Below are positions 29,848 to 39,793 of a stretch of DNA of 53,136 nt, piece after piece. The notes under the pieces are model-generated. The model was given only the letters and a program-made list of their open reading frames with translations, made no database searches and was not told where the DNA came from. This DNA is from Bartonella sp. MM73XJBT.G. GTDB taxonomy: Bacteria; Pseudomonadota; Alphaproteobacteria; Rhizobiales; Rhizobiaceae. The stretch is from the NCBI RefSeq assembly GCF_028618435.1, contig NZ_JAQISW010000014.1, positions 1 to 53,136 of the forward strand, read 5' to 3'. The position numbers and the translations under genes were made by a program. Positions within the stretch are counted from its first letter, which is position 1. Each line of letters opens with the position of its first letter.

Positions 29848-31259
29848 AATATCTGCAATATATCTCTAAAACATAATAATTTTGTAGATATGTTAATAAA
29901 AAAACATATTTACAAATATTATTAGGATGTTTGTCAATTATAATTTTCTATGTTTTAATTCAGAAAATTTAATTATTACTTATATCTTAGTAAGTTTAAT
30001 ATTATTTTCATAAAGTTCGTAGTAAAAATAAATTTATAAAAATCATCAATAATTGCATTTATATTATTATATTACTTCATATAAATATATAAATTATGTT
30101 TAAATATAATTATTATTTAATTTAGTTTTTAATTTATATGGTGGATATTATTAATATAGACGTATTTTGTTACATTTATTATAAAAGCATTTCATTCAAT
30201 CATTATCGTTATTTTGTAATATATTAATTTAGTTATTATTATTAATATATAGATTACAGTAATAAATAATAAAATTATGTTTTTAATTTTTTGCTAAAGA
30301 AATAAATAGAAAAATAAATCTAGACAGTTTCTTTTTTAATAAACAAAAATAATGCTTGAATGTTATGTTGTAAAATAAATGATCATATAATTTTGATGGT
30401 TAGTATTAAAATGGTGTGATTTGAGATATAAATCTTGAAAAGATTGAGAATTTTTCGCGTATCATTTACATTTTTTTACTAAAATTTTAAAAAATTATAT
30501 AAGAAAAAAATAAATACCGTAGCAGTATGAGTATTTATAATGAGTCTTCTATTTTTCAGTATTATGACTACTTTTTATTTTAATAACGTATAGATAATGT
30601 ATGATTTATTCTAAATTTTTCTTTTAAATTATATAGGTAAGATTTTTTGATTTATTATTATATAGCTATATTGATGTATAATAAAAGCGTTTTAGACAAC
30701 ATAAGAACACAAAAACAAATTTTGATTGGGTATATAAACTATCGATTGTTTACAAATAAAAAAATCTATGTGTATCAAAGTTACTTAAGTTTTTCCAATC
30801 AAAGAGCTAAGCTTGTGTGTGCGCTAAGTTTTACGCGGTTCGCTATTTATTTTCAATCTATAATAAGAAAAATTATTGTATTAGAATATTTCAATAATAT
30901 AATTTTTATAAAAAATTTATTGTTCTACATTAAAAATATTATGTGTAACTAAAAATAACAATATAATATTTTAACTATATATTTTAAAAATAAAATTATA
31001 ACAAAAAAATAAATTAGTTATATTATTACAAAAAACACAAATTAAACAATTGACAACGTAAATTAAATATGTATTGTATTAATAATAAATATCATATAAT
31101 ATAAAATGATAATTAAAATAAATTTATTAATTAAAATTTTGTGTTATATTATTATTCTAAGAATATAAATAGAAATTATCGATAGATGATGCGATATTTT
31201 TTGTTTAGAGGATACAGTAAATATAAATTATTTTATTCAATATTATATAGGTGGTTGTA
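29848..31259. other. About 1.4 kb of extremely AT-rich DNA
   Basis: The stretch is dominated by A and T, with long runs and few codons resembling the neighbouring genes. A 101-codon frame at 30647-30952 has no ribosome-binding site and an Ile/Tyr/Lys-rich composition expected of random AT-rich DNA. I see no gene, RNA or array. The final 60 bases must contain the leader of the next gene, including ATAGGTGG. Confidence 0.6.
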
Positions 31260-31622
31260 ATGAAAATATTTAAGCATTGTATAGTGTATGTTGTTGCAAT
31301 GGCTATTTTCTTTTTACAGGTTTTGGGTGCTAATGCCGATTCTTTAAATGATCGATTTCAAAATACTGGTTTCATTTCTGTAATGACACAAGAAAATGGG
31401 GTTACTAAAGCTGTTAATATGATTATGAGCCAATTTGGAGGACAAGGTGCTGAGGAAAATGTCCAAAAGGTTGTAGCTTTAATGGGCCTAGAGACCGCGT
31501 TTTTTGGTTTAATCGCATATCTTGTATATTTCTTTACGAGAAAGCCACCGAGTCCTAACAGAGCGACAGGTGGAAGAACGTTTGATGCTGTTGCTCATAG
31601 TGCATGGGCTCTTAATCCTTGA
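31260..31622 (+). CDS. Small exported or membrane protein, unknown function
   Basis: Encodes 120 residues from the ATG at 31260; a GTG at 31251 is in frame but overlaps the AGGTGG ribosome-binding site. A signal peptide is clear: MKIFKHC, a hydrophobic stretch, then a cleavage-like GANA after about residue 24. The mature part is hydrophilic with a glycine-rich SQFGGQGAEE segment, then one membrane span (about residues 74-94, near AFFGLIAYLVYFF) and a tail KPPSPNRATGG. It is isolated in AT-rich DNA and followed by a strong terminator, so it is a single-gene unit. I recognise no family. It has the size of VirB2-type pilins but lacks their second membrane segment. Confidence 0.75.
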   Translation: MKIFKHCIVYVVAMAIFFLQVLGANADSLNDRFQNTGFISVMTQENGVTKAVNMIMSQFGGQGAEENVQKVVALMGLETAFFGLIAYLVYFFTRKPPSPNRATGGRTFDAVAHSAWALNP

Positions 31623-31660
31623 TGAACTTTAAATTATTTTGTTATTAAATGTTTATATTA

Positions 31661-31700
31661 AATAAACCGTGATATTTAATCACGGTTTATTTGTTTTTTT
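31661..31700 (+). terminator. Strong rho-independent terminator
   Basis: A perfect 13-base stem (AAATAAACCGTGA at 31661-31673 with 31681-31693), a 7-base loop, then G and seven T. It ends the small exported protein gene 38 bases after its stop. Confidence 0.9.
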
Positions 31701-32174
31701 ACTTTTAATGATATTGATAAATTTATCCTTTTATATCATTAAGTTATTGTTTGTACGATAGCAGTGTAGAGGGGATTAAATTTAAATAATCAGCTGCTTT
31801 TAAAAGCTAATTAATTTTTTTCTCTTCAAAATATGCATTTGAACTAAGTCTGTAGTTAATATTTTTCTATGATAAAAATATATATCTTTTTGCAAAAGTA
31901 ACAGGGTTATCATCTGCTTTAATTGAGATATCCATAAACTTTGTGTATCTACTAAAAAATACAGAGTAATATAATTATGGTTATTGTGAATTTTCTTTCT
32001 GATAAACTGAAAAATCATAGTGATACGTCTTACAAATATTCGTAAAAATTCTTTTATTGAAAGCTTTTTGTCTCTTTGTAGTTTACAATTTTTTTTATCA
32101 TTTTATCTTAAACAAAGAGAATGTGGATTCATTTCTATTTCTTTATTTTATCTGAGAAGGGCGGAGTTATACGA
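31701..32174. other. Spacer before divK
   Basis: No intact gene. It contains on the minus strand a fragment resembling part of adk (31882-31914). The rest is AT-rich; the divK promoter should lie here. No clear CtrA box was found. Confidence 0.5.
31882..31914 (-). pseudogene. Adenylate kinase-like fragment
   Basis: Read on the minus strand this encodes ADDNPVTFAKRY, the segment after the lid of adenylate kinases. At the DNA level 29 of 33 bases equal adk positions 11718-11750. Similarity fades on both sides, with stop codons, although the next 25 bases still show about 60 percent matches. It is probably a leftover of a partial adk duplicate or of a foreign adk. Confidence 0.55.
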
Positions 32175-32540
32175 ATGTCAAAGAAAGTCATGATCGTGGA
32201 AGATAATGAGCTTAATATGAAGTTATTCCGTGATCTTGTAGAAGCGAGTGGCTATGAAACGGTTGAAACACGTAATGGTCTTATGGCATTAGATTTGGCG
32301 CGTTCATCGATGCCGTCTCTTATCCTTGTGGATATTCAGTTACCAGAGGTTTCTGGAATAGATGTTATTAAACAATTAAAAGGAGATGAGGAACTGAGAT
32401 CAATCCCTGTTGTTGCTGTAACAGCTTTTGCTATGAAGGGAGACGAGGAACGAATTCGTGCCAGTGGATGTGAAGAATATATGTCAAAGCCTATTTCTGT
32501 CCCCCATTTTATCACAATGGTAAAGCATTTTGTGGACTAA
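32175..32540 (+). CDS. divK: Single-domain response regulator DivK
   Basis: Encodes 121 residues from the ATG at 32175; an earlier in-frame ATG at 32121 would add 18 residues not seen in the family. It is only a receiver domain: acidic residues E9/D10, phospho-acceptor D53 ([11 protein letters not shown]), T83 and K105 (SKPIS). The start [20 protein letters not shown] and [18 protein letters not shown] are typical of alphaproteobacterial DivK, which relays cell-polarity and cell-cycle signals from PleC and DivJ toward DivL, CckA and CtrA. In many relatives pleD follows divK; here the next gene is rpsI on the other strand. Confidence 0.93.
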   Translation: MSKKVMIVEDNELNMKLFRDLVEASGYETVETRNGLMALDLARSSMPSLILVDIQLPEVSGIDVIKQLKGDEELRSIPVVAVTAFAMKGDEERIRASGCEEYMSKPISVPHFITMVKHFVD

Positions 32541-32866
32541 AGTTTTGTTAAGTGATGATAAAAAAAGACATTGGAAATGTGTATGAGATTGCTAAAGTTA
32601 TCATGCAAGTATTTTTGTACTTTAGCAGGTGGATATATTAAAGTTATCAAAACAGACTTGAAAAATTGAAAGGAAATTTTGATTTTTTTAGTTTATGTCT
32701 CTTAGTTTTTCTCTTAAGAGAAGTGGTCGTTTTTCGCTCTTGTTTTCTTCTAAGTGGTATAGATTTATTCCTACATTCATCTAAAAATCTGTTTTAACAG
32801 AGCGAAAAAAGCCCCGATAAAAACGGGGCTCTATATATTATACGAAATATTAGACAAATATTGGAA
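32541..32866. other. Spacer between convergent divK and rpsI
   Basis: No gene. TGCTAAAGT (32590-32598) and ACTTTAGCA (32619-32627) form a 9-base inverted repeat that could end divK transcription. A proper terminator for rpsI lies at 32804-32830. Confidence 0.6.
32804..32830 (-). terminator. Rho-independent terminator of rplM-rpsI
   Basis: Read on the minus strand: AGCCCCG, a 7-base loop, CGGGGCT, then a run of T (the A run at 32804-32810). It lies 37 bases beyond the rpsI stop. Confidence 0.9.
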
Positions 32867-33352
32867 TTAACGTTTCGAAAACTGGAAAGAACGACGCGCT
32901 TTTGCTTTACCGTATTTTTTACGTTCAACGACACGGCTATCGCGGGTAAGGAACCCCCCTTTTTTCAAAATTGGACGAAGTTCTGGTTCGTAATAAGTTA
33001 AAGCTTTTGAAATACCATGGCGTACTGCACCGGCTTGTCCAGAAAGACCACCACCTGCAACGGTTGCAATAATATCAAATTGGGTATCTCTATTTGTTGC
33101 AACAATTGGTTGACGAAGAATCATTCTCAAAACAGGACGAGCAAAATATTTGTCAAATTCTTTGTTGTTAATGGTAATTTTTCCAGAACCTGGTTTAATC
33201 CATACGCGAGCAACAGCATCTTTACGTTTTCCTGTTGCATAAGCACGCCCTTGTGAATCAAGCTTTTGTACGTGGATGGGAGTGACATTTTCATGAGCTT
33301 CTACAGTATTTGTTACGACACTGAGCTCAGCAAGAGAATTAATTTCAGCCAT
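32867..33352 (-). CDS. rpsI: 30S ribosomal protein S9
   Basis: Encodes 161 residues from the ATG at 33352; a TTG two codons earlier overlaps the rplM end. The first 30 residues are an extension common in alphaproteobacteria, then [20 protein letters not shown]. The end [11 protein letters not shown] is the tail that touches the P-site tRNA. It overlaps or abuts rplM, so they form one operon. Confidence 0.97.
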   Translation of the reverse strand: MAEINSLAELSVVTNTVEAHENVTPIHVQKLDSQGRAYATGKRKDAVARVWIKPGSGKITINNKEFDKYFARPVLRMILRQPIVATNRDTQFDIIATVAGGGLSGQAGAVRHGISKALTYYEPELRPILKKGGFLTRDSRVVERKKYGKAKARRSFQFSKR

Positions 33353-33354
33353 AA

Positions 33355-33819
33355 TCAAGCAATCCTTTTGTTTTTGCGGTTTAAAGCACTAACGTCAAGA
33401 GACTCGGGCTGTTGTGCTTCATGTGGATGTTGGCTTCCAGCATAAACACGGAGATTCTTCAATTGACGGCGCCCAAGGGGACCACGCGGAATCATACGTT
33501 CTACAGCTTTTTCAATAACGCGTTCGGGAAAACGTCCTTCAAGAATCTGACGTGCTGTACGTTCTTTGATTCCACCAATATAGCCAGTATGCCAATAATA
33601 TTTTTTATCTGTATATTTTTTACCGGTAAGAGCTATTTTATCGGCATTGATGACGATGACGTTGTCTCCATCATCAACATGTGGCGTAAATGTAGCTTTA
33701 TGTTTGCCACGTAAGCGGTTCGCAACAAATGTGGCAAGACGACCTAAAACAAGGTTTTCTGCGTCAATAATAACCCATTTTTTCACCACTTCAGTTGGCT
33801 TTTGTGAAAAAGTTGCCAT
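33355..33819 (-). CDS. rplM: 50S ribosomal protein L13
   Basis: Encodes 154 residues; [19 protein letters not shown] and [22 protein letters not shown] are L13 signatures. L13 is an early 50S assembly protein. AGGATACTTCT precedes the start. It is first in the rplM-rpsI operon, divergent from recJ. Confidence 0.97.
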   Translation of the reverse strand: MATFSQKPTEVVKKWVIIDAENLVLGRLATFVANRLRGKHKATFTPHVDDGDNVIVINADKIALTGKKYTDKKYYWHTGYIGGIKERTARQILEGRFPERVIEKAVERMIPRGPLGRRQLKNLRVYAGSQHPHEAQQPESLDVSALNRKNKRIA

Positions 33820-34126
33820 AGAAGTATCCTTTAATTAAAGCCCCTGTAGTATGAGGGCATTTCCATTGTTTGCGTTGAAAATTGTTAGCACAGCGAAGTA
33901 TTTAACGCATATTATTTACTCTTATTTACTCTGATATAATGTCTTTTGATTTACGTCAAGAGAAAATAAAAACTTTATAAAACAGTGCGTTATAAGTGAG
34001 GTATTTTAATACCTTATATTAGGGAAGTACTTATGTGCACTTTATTGAGGATGAATGTGGTAAAAGACTGTTTTATCTTGAACGCGTGATTGTATTTTAT
34101 TCGCCTTCATTATAACATAAGCAGTA

Positions 34127-35911
34127 ATGCAGCGCTCTCGTTATTTTCTCAATGTTGAATCTTCTGCTTGTGGTCAGGCTTGGTTAGATGCCCTTGATAT
34201 TCAAGGGATCAATAATGCGCGTGCTATTTCTCAAAAATTTGGTTTTCCAGATCAATTGTCCCGTGTTCTCTCGGCAAGAGATGTGGATGAAACTGAAGCT
34301 GTTGCTTTTATTAATCCAACATTGCGTACGCTCATGCCTGATCCAGAAAGTTTTGTTGATATGCAATGCGCAGCAGAGCGTATTATTAAGGCTCTTCTTA
34401 ATCAAGAACAGGTTGCTGTTTTTGGTGATTATGATGTTGATGGCGCTTGCGCATCAGCACTCATAGCACGTTTTTTTCGCTATTTTGGGATTGAAGTCAA
34501 AATTTATATTCCTGATCGTATTATTGAAGGCTATGGGCCAAATGAACAAGCAATGAGGATGCTTGTGCAAGAAGGTGCTCGTTTAATTATTACTGTTGAT
34601 TGTGGGGCGAACAGTTCAGAAGCTGTCAAAGCAGCAAGGCTTGCAGGTGCTGATGTTATCATTTTAGATCATCATCAAATGTCAGAGGTTCATCAAGAAG
34701 CCGTTGCTCTTGTCAATCCTAATCGCCCTGATGATTTTTCTGGACAAGGGCATTTATGTGCAGCAGGTGTTGTCTTTGTTACGTTAGCTTGGGTTCATCG
34801 TTTACTGCGGAAAAAACAATTCGAAGGACCGTTGCCTGATCTTCTCAGTATACTTGATCTTGTTGCTTTGGCAACCATATGTGATGTTGTTCCATTACAG
34901 GGGGTTAACCGCGCTTTTGTGATGAAAGGACTTCAAGTTGCTCGTTCTATGCATAATCCTGGGATAGCAGCTTTAACAAAGGTTGCACGGATAGGTGAGC
35001 CACTTAATAGTTTTCATTTAGGTTTTTTGTTAGGCCCTAGAATTAATGCAGGAGGACGTATTGGCGACCAAGCTTTAGGGGCACGTTTACTCAGTTGTGA
35101 GGATAAAGATGAGGCGGACAGAATAGCAGAACAATTAAATCAACTTAATCAAGAACGCCAAGAAATGGAGAACATTCAATTAGCACAGGCGGAATCTTAT
35201 ATTGCTTCTATTTATCAAGATCAAGAAACACCATTATCACTTGTCATTTCCCATAAAGAATGGCATCCGGGGATTATCGGTATTCTTGCTTCCCGTCTCA
35301 AAGAGCGTTTTTTTTGTCCTGTTTTTGCTATTGCATTGAAAGAAGATGGAAATGGCGTAGGATCGGGACGCTCAATTAGTGGCATAGATTTAGGGGCACT
35401 CGTTCGTGAAGCTGTTACACTCAATTTATTAGAAAAAGGAGGGGGACATAGTATGGCAGCGGGCATTACAATTCAATCAACAAAAATTGAAAGCTTTCGA
35501 AAATGGCTAGAAGAAAAAGTTTCTGTCATGGTTTCACAATTACATGCAAAAAAGTCTCTTAGTATAGATGGTTCTCTTTCTGCTTCTGGTGTTAATCAAG
35601 CACTATTTGAGTTGCTTGAAAAGGCTGGGCCTTTTGGGACAGGGAATGCAACACCTGTTTTTGTTCTTCCCTCTCATCGATTAATGAACCTATCTGAAGT
35701 TGGTAAAGGACATCTTCGCCTCATTGTATCTAATGTGGAAGGTAAGAAACTGCAAGGAATAGCTTTTCGTGCTGTAGGGACAGCGCTTGGTGATTTTTTG
35801 TCGAAAAATATTGGTGAGATGATTCATTTAGCTGGTCATCTTAGTTTGAATTATTGGAATGGAACGATCAATCCACAACTGCGTGTGATTGATGCTGCTG
35901 CAGTAGTTTAA
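34127..35911 (+). CDS. recJ: Single-strand-specific exonuclease RecJ
   Basis: Encodes 594 residues. It is a DHH-family 5'-3' exonuclease used in RecF-pathway recombination and mismatch repair. Metal-binding motifs are DYDVDG (101-106), VDCGAN (about 154-159) and D181-H182-H183; the DHHA1 motif is GGGHSMAAG near residue 440. An OB-fold domain follows at the C terminus. The start ATG has only a weak ribosome-binding site. Confidence 0.96.
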   Translation: MQRSRYFLNVESSACGQAWLDALDIQGINNARAISQKFGFPDQLSRVLSARDVDETEAVAFINPTLRTLMPDPESFVDMQCAAERIIKALLNQEQVAVFGDYDVDGACASALIARFFRYFGIEVKIYIPDRIIEGYGPNEQAMRMLVQEGARLIITVDCGANSSEAVKAARLAGADVIILDHHQMSEVHQEAVALVNPNRPDDFSGQGHLCAAGVVFVTLAWVHRLLRKKQFEGPLPDLLSILDLVALATICDVVPLQGVNRAFVMKGLQVARSMHNPGIAALTKVARIGEPLNSFHLGFLLGPRINAGGRIGDQALGARLLSCEDKDEADRIAEQLNQLNQERQEMENIQLAQAESYIASIYQDQETPLSLVISHKEWHPGIIGILASRLKERFFCPVFAIALKEDGNGVGSGRSISGIDLGALVREAVTLNLLEKGGGHSMAAGITIQSTKIESFRKWLEEKVSVMVSQLHAKKSLSIDGSLSASGVNQALFELLEKAGPFGTGNATPVFVLPSHRLMNLSEVGKGHLRLIVSNVEGKKLQGIAFRAVGTALGDFLSKNIGEMIHLAGHLSLNYWNGTINPQLRVIDAAAVV

Positions 35912-35930
35912 AAGAGATATTTTTTTTACA

Positions 35931-37997
35931 TTAGATATCTAAATTAGAAGCAAAAGTAGAGTTTTCTTGTATGAAACGAAATCGTGCTTCTGGTTTTGTT
36001 CCCATGAGATTATCTACGGTCTTTTTTGTTTCTTGTATTTCAACGGCATTAATAGAAACACGAAGCAATGTACGTTTTTGAGGATGCATCGTTGTTTCTT
36101 TAAGTTGTTCCGCACGCATCTCACCCAGCCCTTTAAAACGCCCGATTTCAATTTTAGCTTTTCCTGTAAATTCAGTCTTAAGTAGCTCATCCTTATGGAT
36201 GTCATCACGTGCATAAGCAACTTTTCCTCCTTGCGATATTCTATAAAGGGGAGGGACGGCAAGATATAAATGTCCCTGATGAATAAGGTCAGGCATTTCT
36301 TGAAAAAAGAAGGTAATGAGCAGTGACGCAATATGAGCACCGTCAACATCTGCATCTGTCATAATGATAATACGTTCATATCTGAGATCTTTTTCACGAT
36401 ATTTAGAGCGTGTTCCACATCCAAGAGCTAGGATAAGATCACTAATTGTTTGGCTTGAATTCATTTTTTCATGGGCTGCACTGGCAACGTTGAGGATTTT
36501 ACCACGAAGAGGTAAAATTGCTTGGTTTGCTCTATTTCTTGCTTGTTTAGCAGATCCCCCTGCAGAATCCCCCTCAACAATGAATAATTCAGCACCCGTA
36601 GCATGGTTTTGGCTACAATCTGCAAGCTTACCAGGAAGACGTAATTTACGGACAGCTGTTTTTCGACTTATTTCTCTATCTTGACGTCGTTTAACACGTT
36701 CTTCAGCACGTTCAATAACCCAATCAAGAAGTTTCGTTGCTTCTTGGGGGGAGTTTGCTAACCAATGATCAAAAGGATCGCGGATTGCATTTTCAACGAT
36801 ACGTTGCGCTTCGATTGTTGCTAATCGATCTTTTGTTTGTCCAACGAACTCAGGATTTTTGATGAAAAGTGAAAGTATTGCCACTGTTGAAATCATAATA
36901 TCGTCTGATGTAATGATTGCTGCGCGCTTGTTTCCTATTAACTCAGCGTAAGATTTTAAGCCACGCAAAAGAGCTTGACGCAGTCCTGTTTCGTGTGTTC
37001 CACCTTCTCCGGTAGGAATAGTATTGCAATAAGATTGCACACAAGGATCTCCGCCATGCCAAGCGATGGCCCATTCAACACAACCATGACCATTATTTTG
37101 TTGTATTTTTCCAGAAAAAATTTCTGATGTGACGCGATATTCATCTTTTAATGACGCAAGTAAATAGTCTTTAAGCCCATTGGGAAAATGAAAAACAGCC
37201 TTTTCAGGAATATTTTTTATGCCTTCAAGTATGACTGGATCACAAGTCCAGCGAATTTTTACACCGCCAAAAAGATAGGCTTTAGAGCGTGCTATCTGGT
37301 AAATTTTTTCCGGATCAAAAGCTGCTTTTTCACCAAAAATTTCACGATCAGGATGAAAACGAACACGTGTACCACGGCGATTATAAACATCTCCCAAATC
37401 TTCCAATCCAGATTGAGGAATACCGCGTGAGAAGCGTTGGCGGTAAAGTTTTCGTTCTCGTGCAACTTCAACTTCCATATCATCTGACAGAGCATTAACG
37501 ACAGAAATTCCTACTCCATGAAGCCCGCCCGCGGTTTTATATGCTTTTCCATCAAATTTTCCTCCGGAGTGGAGTTGTGTCATAATAACTTCTAGAGTTG
37601 ATTTGTCAGGCATTTGAGGATGATTTTCGACAGGAATACCGCGTCCGTTATCTGTAACGGTTATATAACCATTCCTATCTAATGAGACTTCAATGGAGTC
37701 TGCATAACCAGCAACAGCTTCATCCATCGCATTATCAATAATTTCGGCAAATAAATGGTGAAGTGCTTTACTGTCTGTTCCACCAATATACATTCCAGGG
37801 CGTAAACGTACAGGTTCTAAACCCTCAAGCACTCGAATAGAGAGGGCATTATAGTCGTCCTCTTGCGTATTTTTTGCACTTTTTTTTGAAATCATTTCTT
37901 TTAATTTCATTGGAGATTGCAGAGTGCTTTCTTTTGTATTTACCCTAGGTTGGGCTTTATTAAAAACACTAAAAAGATCCTTGTTGTTATCGCTCAT
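35931..37997 (-). CDS. parE: DNA topoisomerase IV subunit B
   Basis: Encodes 688 residues. The GHKL ATPase part has EIIDNAMDEAVAG, DNGRGIPVENHP and GGLHGVGISVVNALS. The TOPRIM part has FIVEGDSAGGSAKQARNR and MTDADVDGAHI. The family layout without the E. coli GyrB-type insert and the PRFRFIQENS-like end (ARFRFIQENS) fit ParE rather than GyrB. It decatenates daughter chromosomes with ParC. The first 50 residues are a low-conservation extension. Confidence 0.94.
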   Translation of the reverse strand: MSDNNKDLFSVFNKAQPRVNTKESTLQSPMKLKEMISKKSAKNTQEDDYNALSIRVLEGLEPVRLRPGMYIGGTDSKALHHLFAEIIDNAMDEAVAGYADSIEVSLDRNGYITVTDNGRGIPVENHPQMPDKSTLEVIMTQLHSGGKFDGKAYKTAGGLHGVGISVVNALSDDMEVEVARERKLYRQRFSRGIPQSGLEDLGDVYNRRGTRVRFHPDREIFGEKAAFDPEKIYQIARSKAYLFGGVKIRWTCDPVILEGIKNIPEKAVFHFPNGLKDYLLASLKDEYRVTSEIFSGKIQQNNGHGCVEWAIAWHGGDPCVQSYCNTIPTGEGGTHETGLRQALLRGLKSYAELIGNKRAAIITSDDIMISTVAILSLFIKNPEFVGQTKDRLATIEAQRIVENAIRDPFDHWLANSPQEATKLLDWVIERAEERVKRRQDREISRKTAVRKLRLPGKLADCSQNHATGAELFIVEGDSAGGSAKQARNRANQAILPLRGKILNVASAAHEKMNSSQTISDLILALGCGTRSKYREKDLRYERIIIMTDADVDGAHIASLLITFFFQEMPDLIHQGHLYLAVPPLYRISQGGKVAYARDDIHKDELLKTEFTGKAKIEIGRFKGLGEMRAEQLKETTMHPQKRTLLRVSINAVEIQETKKTVDNLMGTKPEARFRFIQENSTFASNLDI

Positions 37998-38079
37998 AGC
38001 GTTTAACTATTTACCTCATAAAATAAAATATTTACTAAAGTAAATTTTATGCCCGTTTTTTATTTAAAAATCAATGCAG

Positions 38080-38817
38080 TTAGGAAACATCAATTGTTGG
38101 ACCAAAAATTTGTTCAAAAGCCTGTTTGAGAGCAATATCAATATCATGCATTGTTACAGGACATCCTAGATCAAGAAAGCTTGTTACACCGTGGTTTGTA
38201 ATTCCACAAGGAACAATTCCTGAGTAATGAGCTAAATTAGGATTAACATTGATAGAAACACCATGAAAACTTATCCATTTGCGAACTCGAATGCCAATCG
38301 CCGCAATTTTATCTTCGGAAGAAAGATCATTTTGTTTTGATGGGCCATGAGACTGTTTAACCCAGACACCAACGCGATCTTCTCTGCGTTCGCCTTTAAT
38401 ATTAAAGCTTGCAAGCATCTGTATGATCCATTCTTCTAATGCACTAATGAAAGCACGAATGTCTTGTTTTCGGCGTTTAAGATCAAGCATAATATAAGCA
38501 ATACGCTGCCCTGGACCGTGGTAAGTAAATTCACCTCCACGTCCTGCTTCATAAACAGGAAATAAATGAGGCGCTAAAAGATCCTTTTTATCTGCACTCG
38601 TACCTGCTGTATAAAGGGAAGGGTGTTCAAGAAGCCAAACCTGCTCATGGGCAGTTTTTGCAAGAATTTTTTCCACACGCTCCTGCATATAACGCAGCGC
38701 TTCAGGATATTCAACCAAATGATCACTTATTTTCCATTCAACGGGTGAATTTCCGAGAATTGCATTAAAATGATGCGATAAGTGACTACGATCTCTATGT
38801 TTCAATTCAAATGTCAT
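38080..38817 (-). CDS. lipB: Octanoyltransferase LipB
   Basis: Encodes 245 residues from the ATG at 38817; a TTG two codons earlier is the alternative. LipB moves octanoyl groups from acyl carrier protein to lipoyl domains. The motif [12 protein letters not shown] is the family signature. The catalytic lysine is in [12 protein letters not shown] (about K180), and the catalytic cysteine is in GIVPCGI (C204). Confidence 0.95.
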   Translation of the reverse strand: MTFELKHRDRSHLSHHFNAILGNSPVEWKISDHLVEYPEALRYMQERVEKILAKTAHEQVWLLEHPSLYTAGTSADKKDLLAPHLFPVYEAGRGGEFTYHGPGQRIAYIMLDLKRRKQDIRAFISALEEWIIQMLASFNIKGERREDRVGVWVKQSHGPSKQNDLSSEDKIAAIGIRVRKWISFHGVSINVNPNLAHYSGIVPCGITNHGVTSFLDLGCPVTMHDIDIALKQAFEQIFGPTIDVS

Positions 38818-38938
38818 TGGCAATATTTATCTTAATGTTTGAGTTTGTATTGTATTAGAAAAATAACAAAAACGTAAGATTAAGAGACATTTTATGAGAA
38901 ATGCAATGAATTTTATTTTAAAAAGTGTTATGTTTCTT

Positions 38939-39793
38939 TTACCATCTTCCTGTTGCACCACCACCACCTGATGATCCACCACCACCTCTGAATCCTCCTC
39001 TTCCTGATGAATGTCCACCAAATATTCCACCAGAGTCTCTACCCCTCGTATTTAAGTTTAAAAACCAAGGTGTGAAAACAATACCCATCCAAAGATACTT
39101 TTGTGGACCTACTTTCTGACCAAAAATCATGGCAAGAATGGGTAAACCCATTGCTATAAAAAGAATGAAAAACATGATTGTATTTATAATCATTTCTTCT
39201 TTTGCGGTTTGTTTACGTTGTTCTTCAACAGCTTTAGCTTTTTGTTTGATTCGATAAGAAAAATCAGCATCACTTTGTGTGATCACTTTGATAATTGCAT
39301 GAACAGATTCAACAATTCCTTTTTGATAATTTCCTTCACGAAAATTAGGAATCATGAAGCTATTAATGATGACAGAGGAAATAGCATCTGTTAGTTCCCC
39401 CTCCAGACCATAGCCCACTTCAATACGTGCTTCACGTTCATTGGGTGCAATGACGATTAATACGCCGTTATTGATTTTTTTTTGGCCTAACTTCCATGTA
39501 CGAAAAAGAGAATTGCTGTAAGTTTCTATATCATTGCCCGAAAGAGTAGGGAGCGTTACAAGAACAATTTGATCTCCTGTTTTCTCTTCGAGTGTAGCAA
39601 GTTTTTCCGTTAAATTTCTCTTTGTTGCATGGTCAAGTAAATGAGCTATATCGTTGATATAGCCGGTTAAGGGAGGAAACTTAGTATATGCGTAAGAGAC
39701 ATTCCCCCATGCAATGATTAAGTATAGAATGCTCAAAGGAATCCATAAACGTTGAAAAAAACGACGTTTTATAGTGTGTTGAAATGATTTCAT
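38939..39793 (-). CDS. TPM-domain (YgcG-type) membrane protein
   Basis: Encodes 284 residues. A basic N terminus and hydrophobic signal (about 15-36) precede the periplasmic TPM domain (about 45-175, with VNDIAHLLD-like YINDIAHLLDHATK and NNGVLIVIAPNEREARIEVGYGLEG). A second membrane segment lies near 207-226, and the tail is glycine/serine-rich (GGGGSSGGGG then ATGRW). Pairing with lemA is the usual arrangement. The role is not settled; TPM proteins are linked to membrane-protein or photosystem maintenance. It overlaps the lemA stop by one base. Confidence 0.88.
   Translation of the reverse strand: MKSFQHTIKRRFFQRLWIPLSILYLIIAWGNVSYAYTKFPPLTGYINDIAHLLDHATKRNLTEKLATLEEKTGDQIVLVTLPTLSGNDIETYSNSLFRTWKLGQKKINNGVLIVIAPNEREARIEVGYGLEGELTDAISSVIINSFMIPNFREGNYQKGIVESVHAIIKVITQSDADFSYRIKQKAKAVEEQRKQTAKEEMIINTIMFFILFIAMGLPILAMIFGQKVGPQKYLWMGIVFTPWFLNLNTRGRDSGGIFGGHSSGRGGFRGGGGSSGGGGATGRW

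Noticed and set aside
29553..29858. 101-codon minus-strand frame (Pro/Ala-rich)
   Set aside because: It is the shadow of the Gly/Ala-rich plus-strand frame and has no ribosome-binding site. The plus strand has a better start signal, though it needs a frameshift.
30647..30952. 101-codon plus-strand frame in the AT-rich desert
   Set aside because: No ribosome-binding site, and its Ile/Tyr/Lys/Asn-rich composition is what random AT-rich DNA gives. No family pattern seen.
31260..31622. VirB2 or Trw-type pilin
   Set aside because: The size and signal peptide fit, but only one later membrane segment is seen and no secretion-system genes are nearby.
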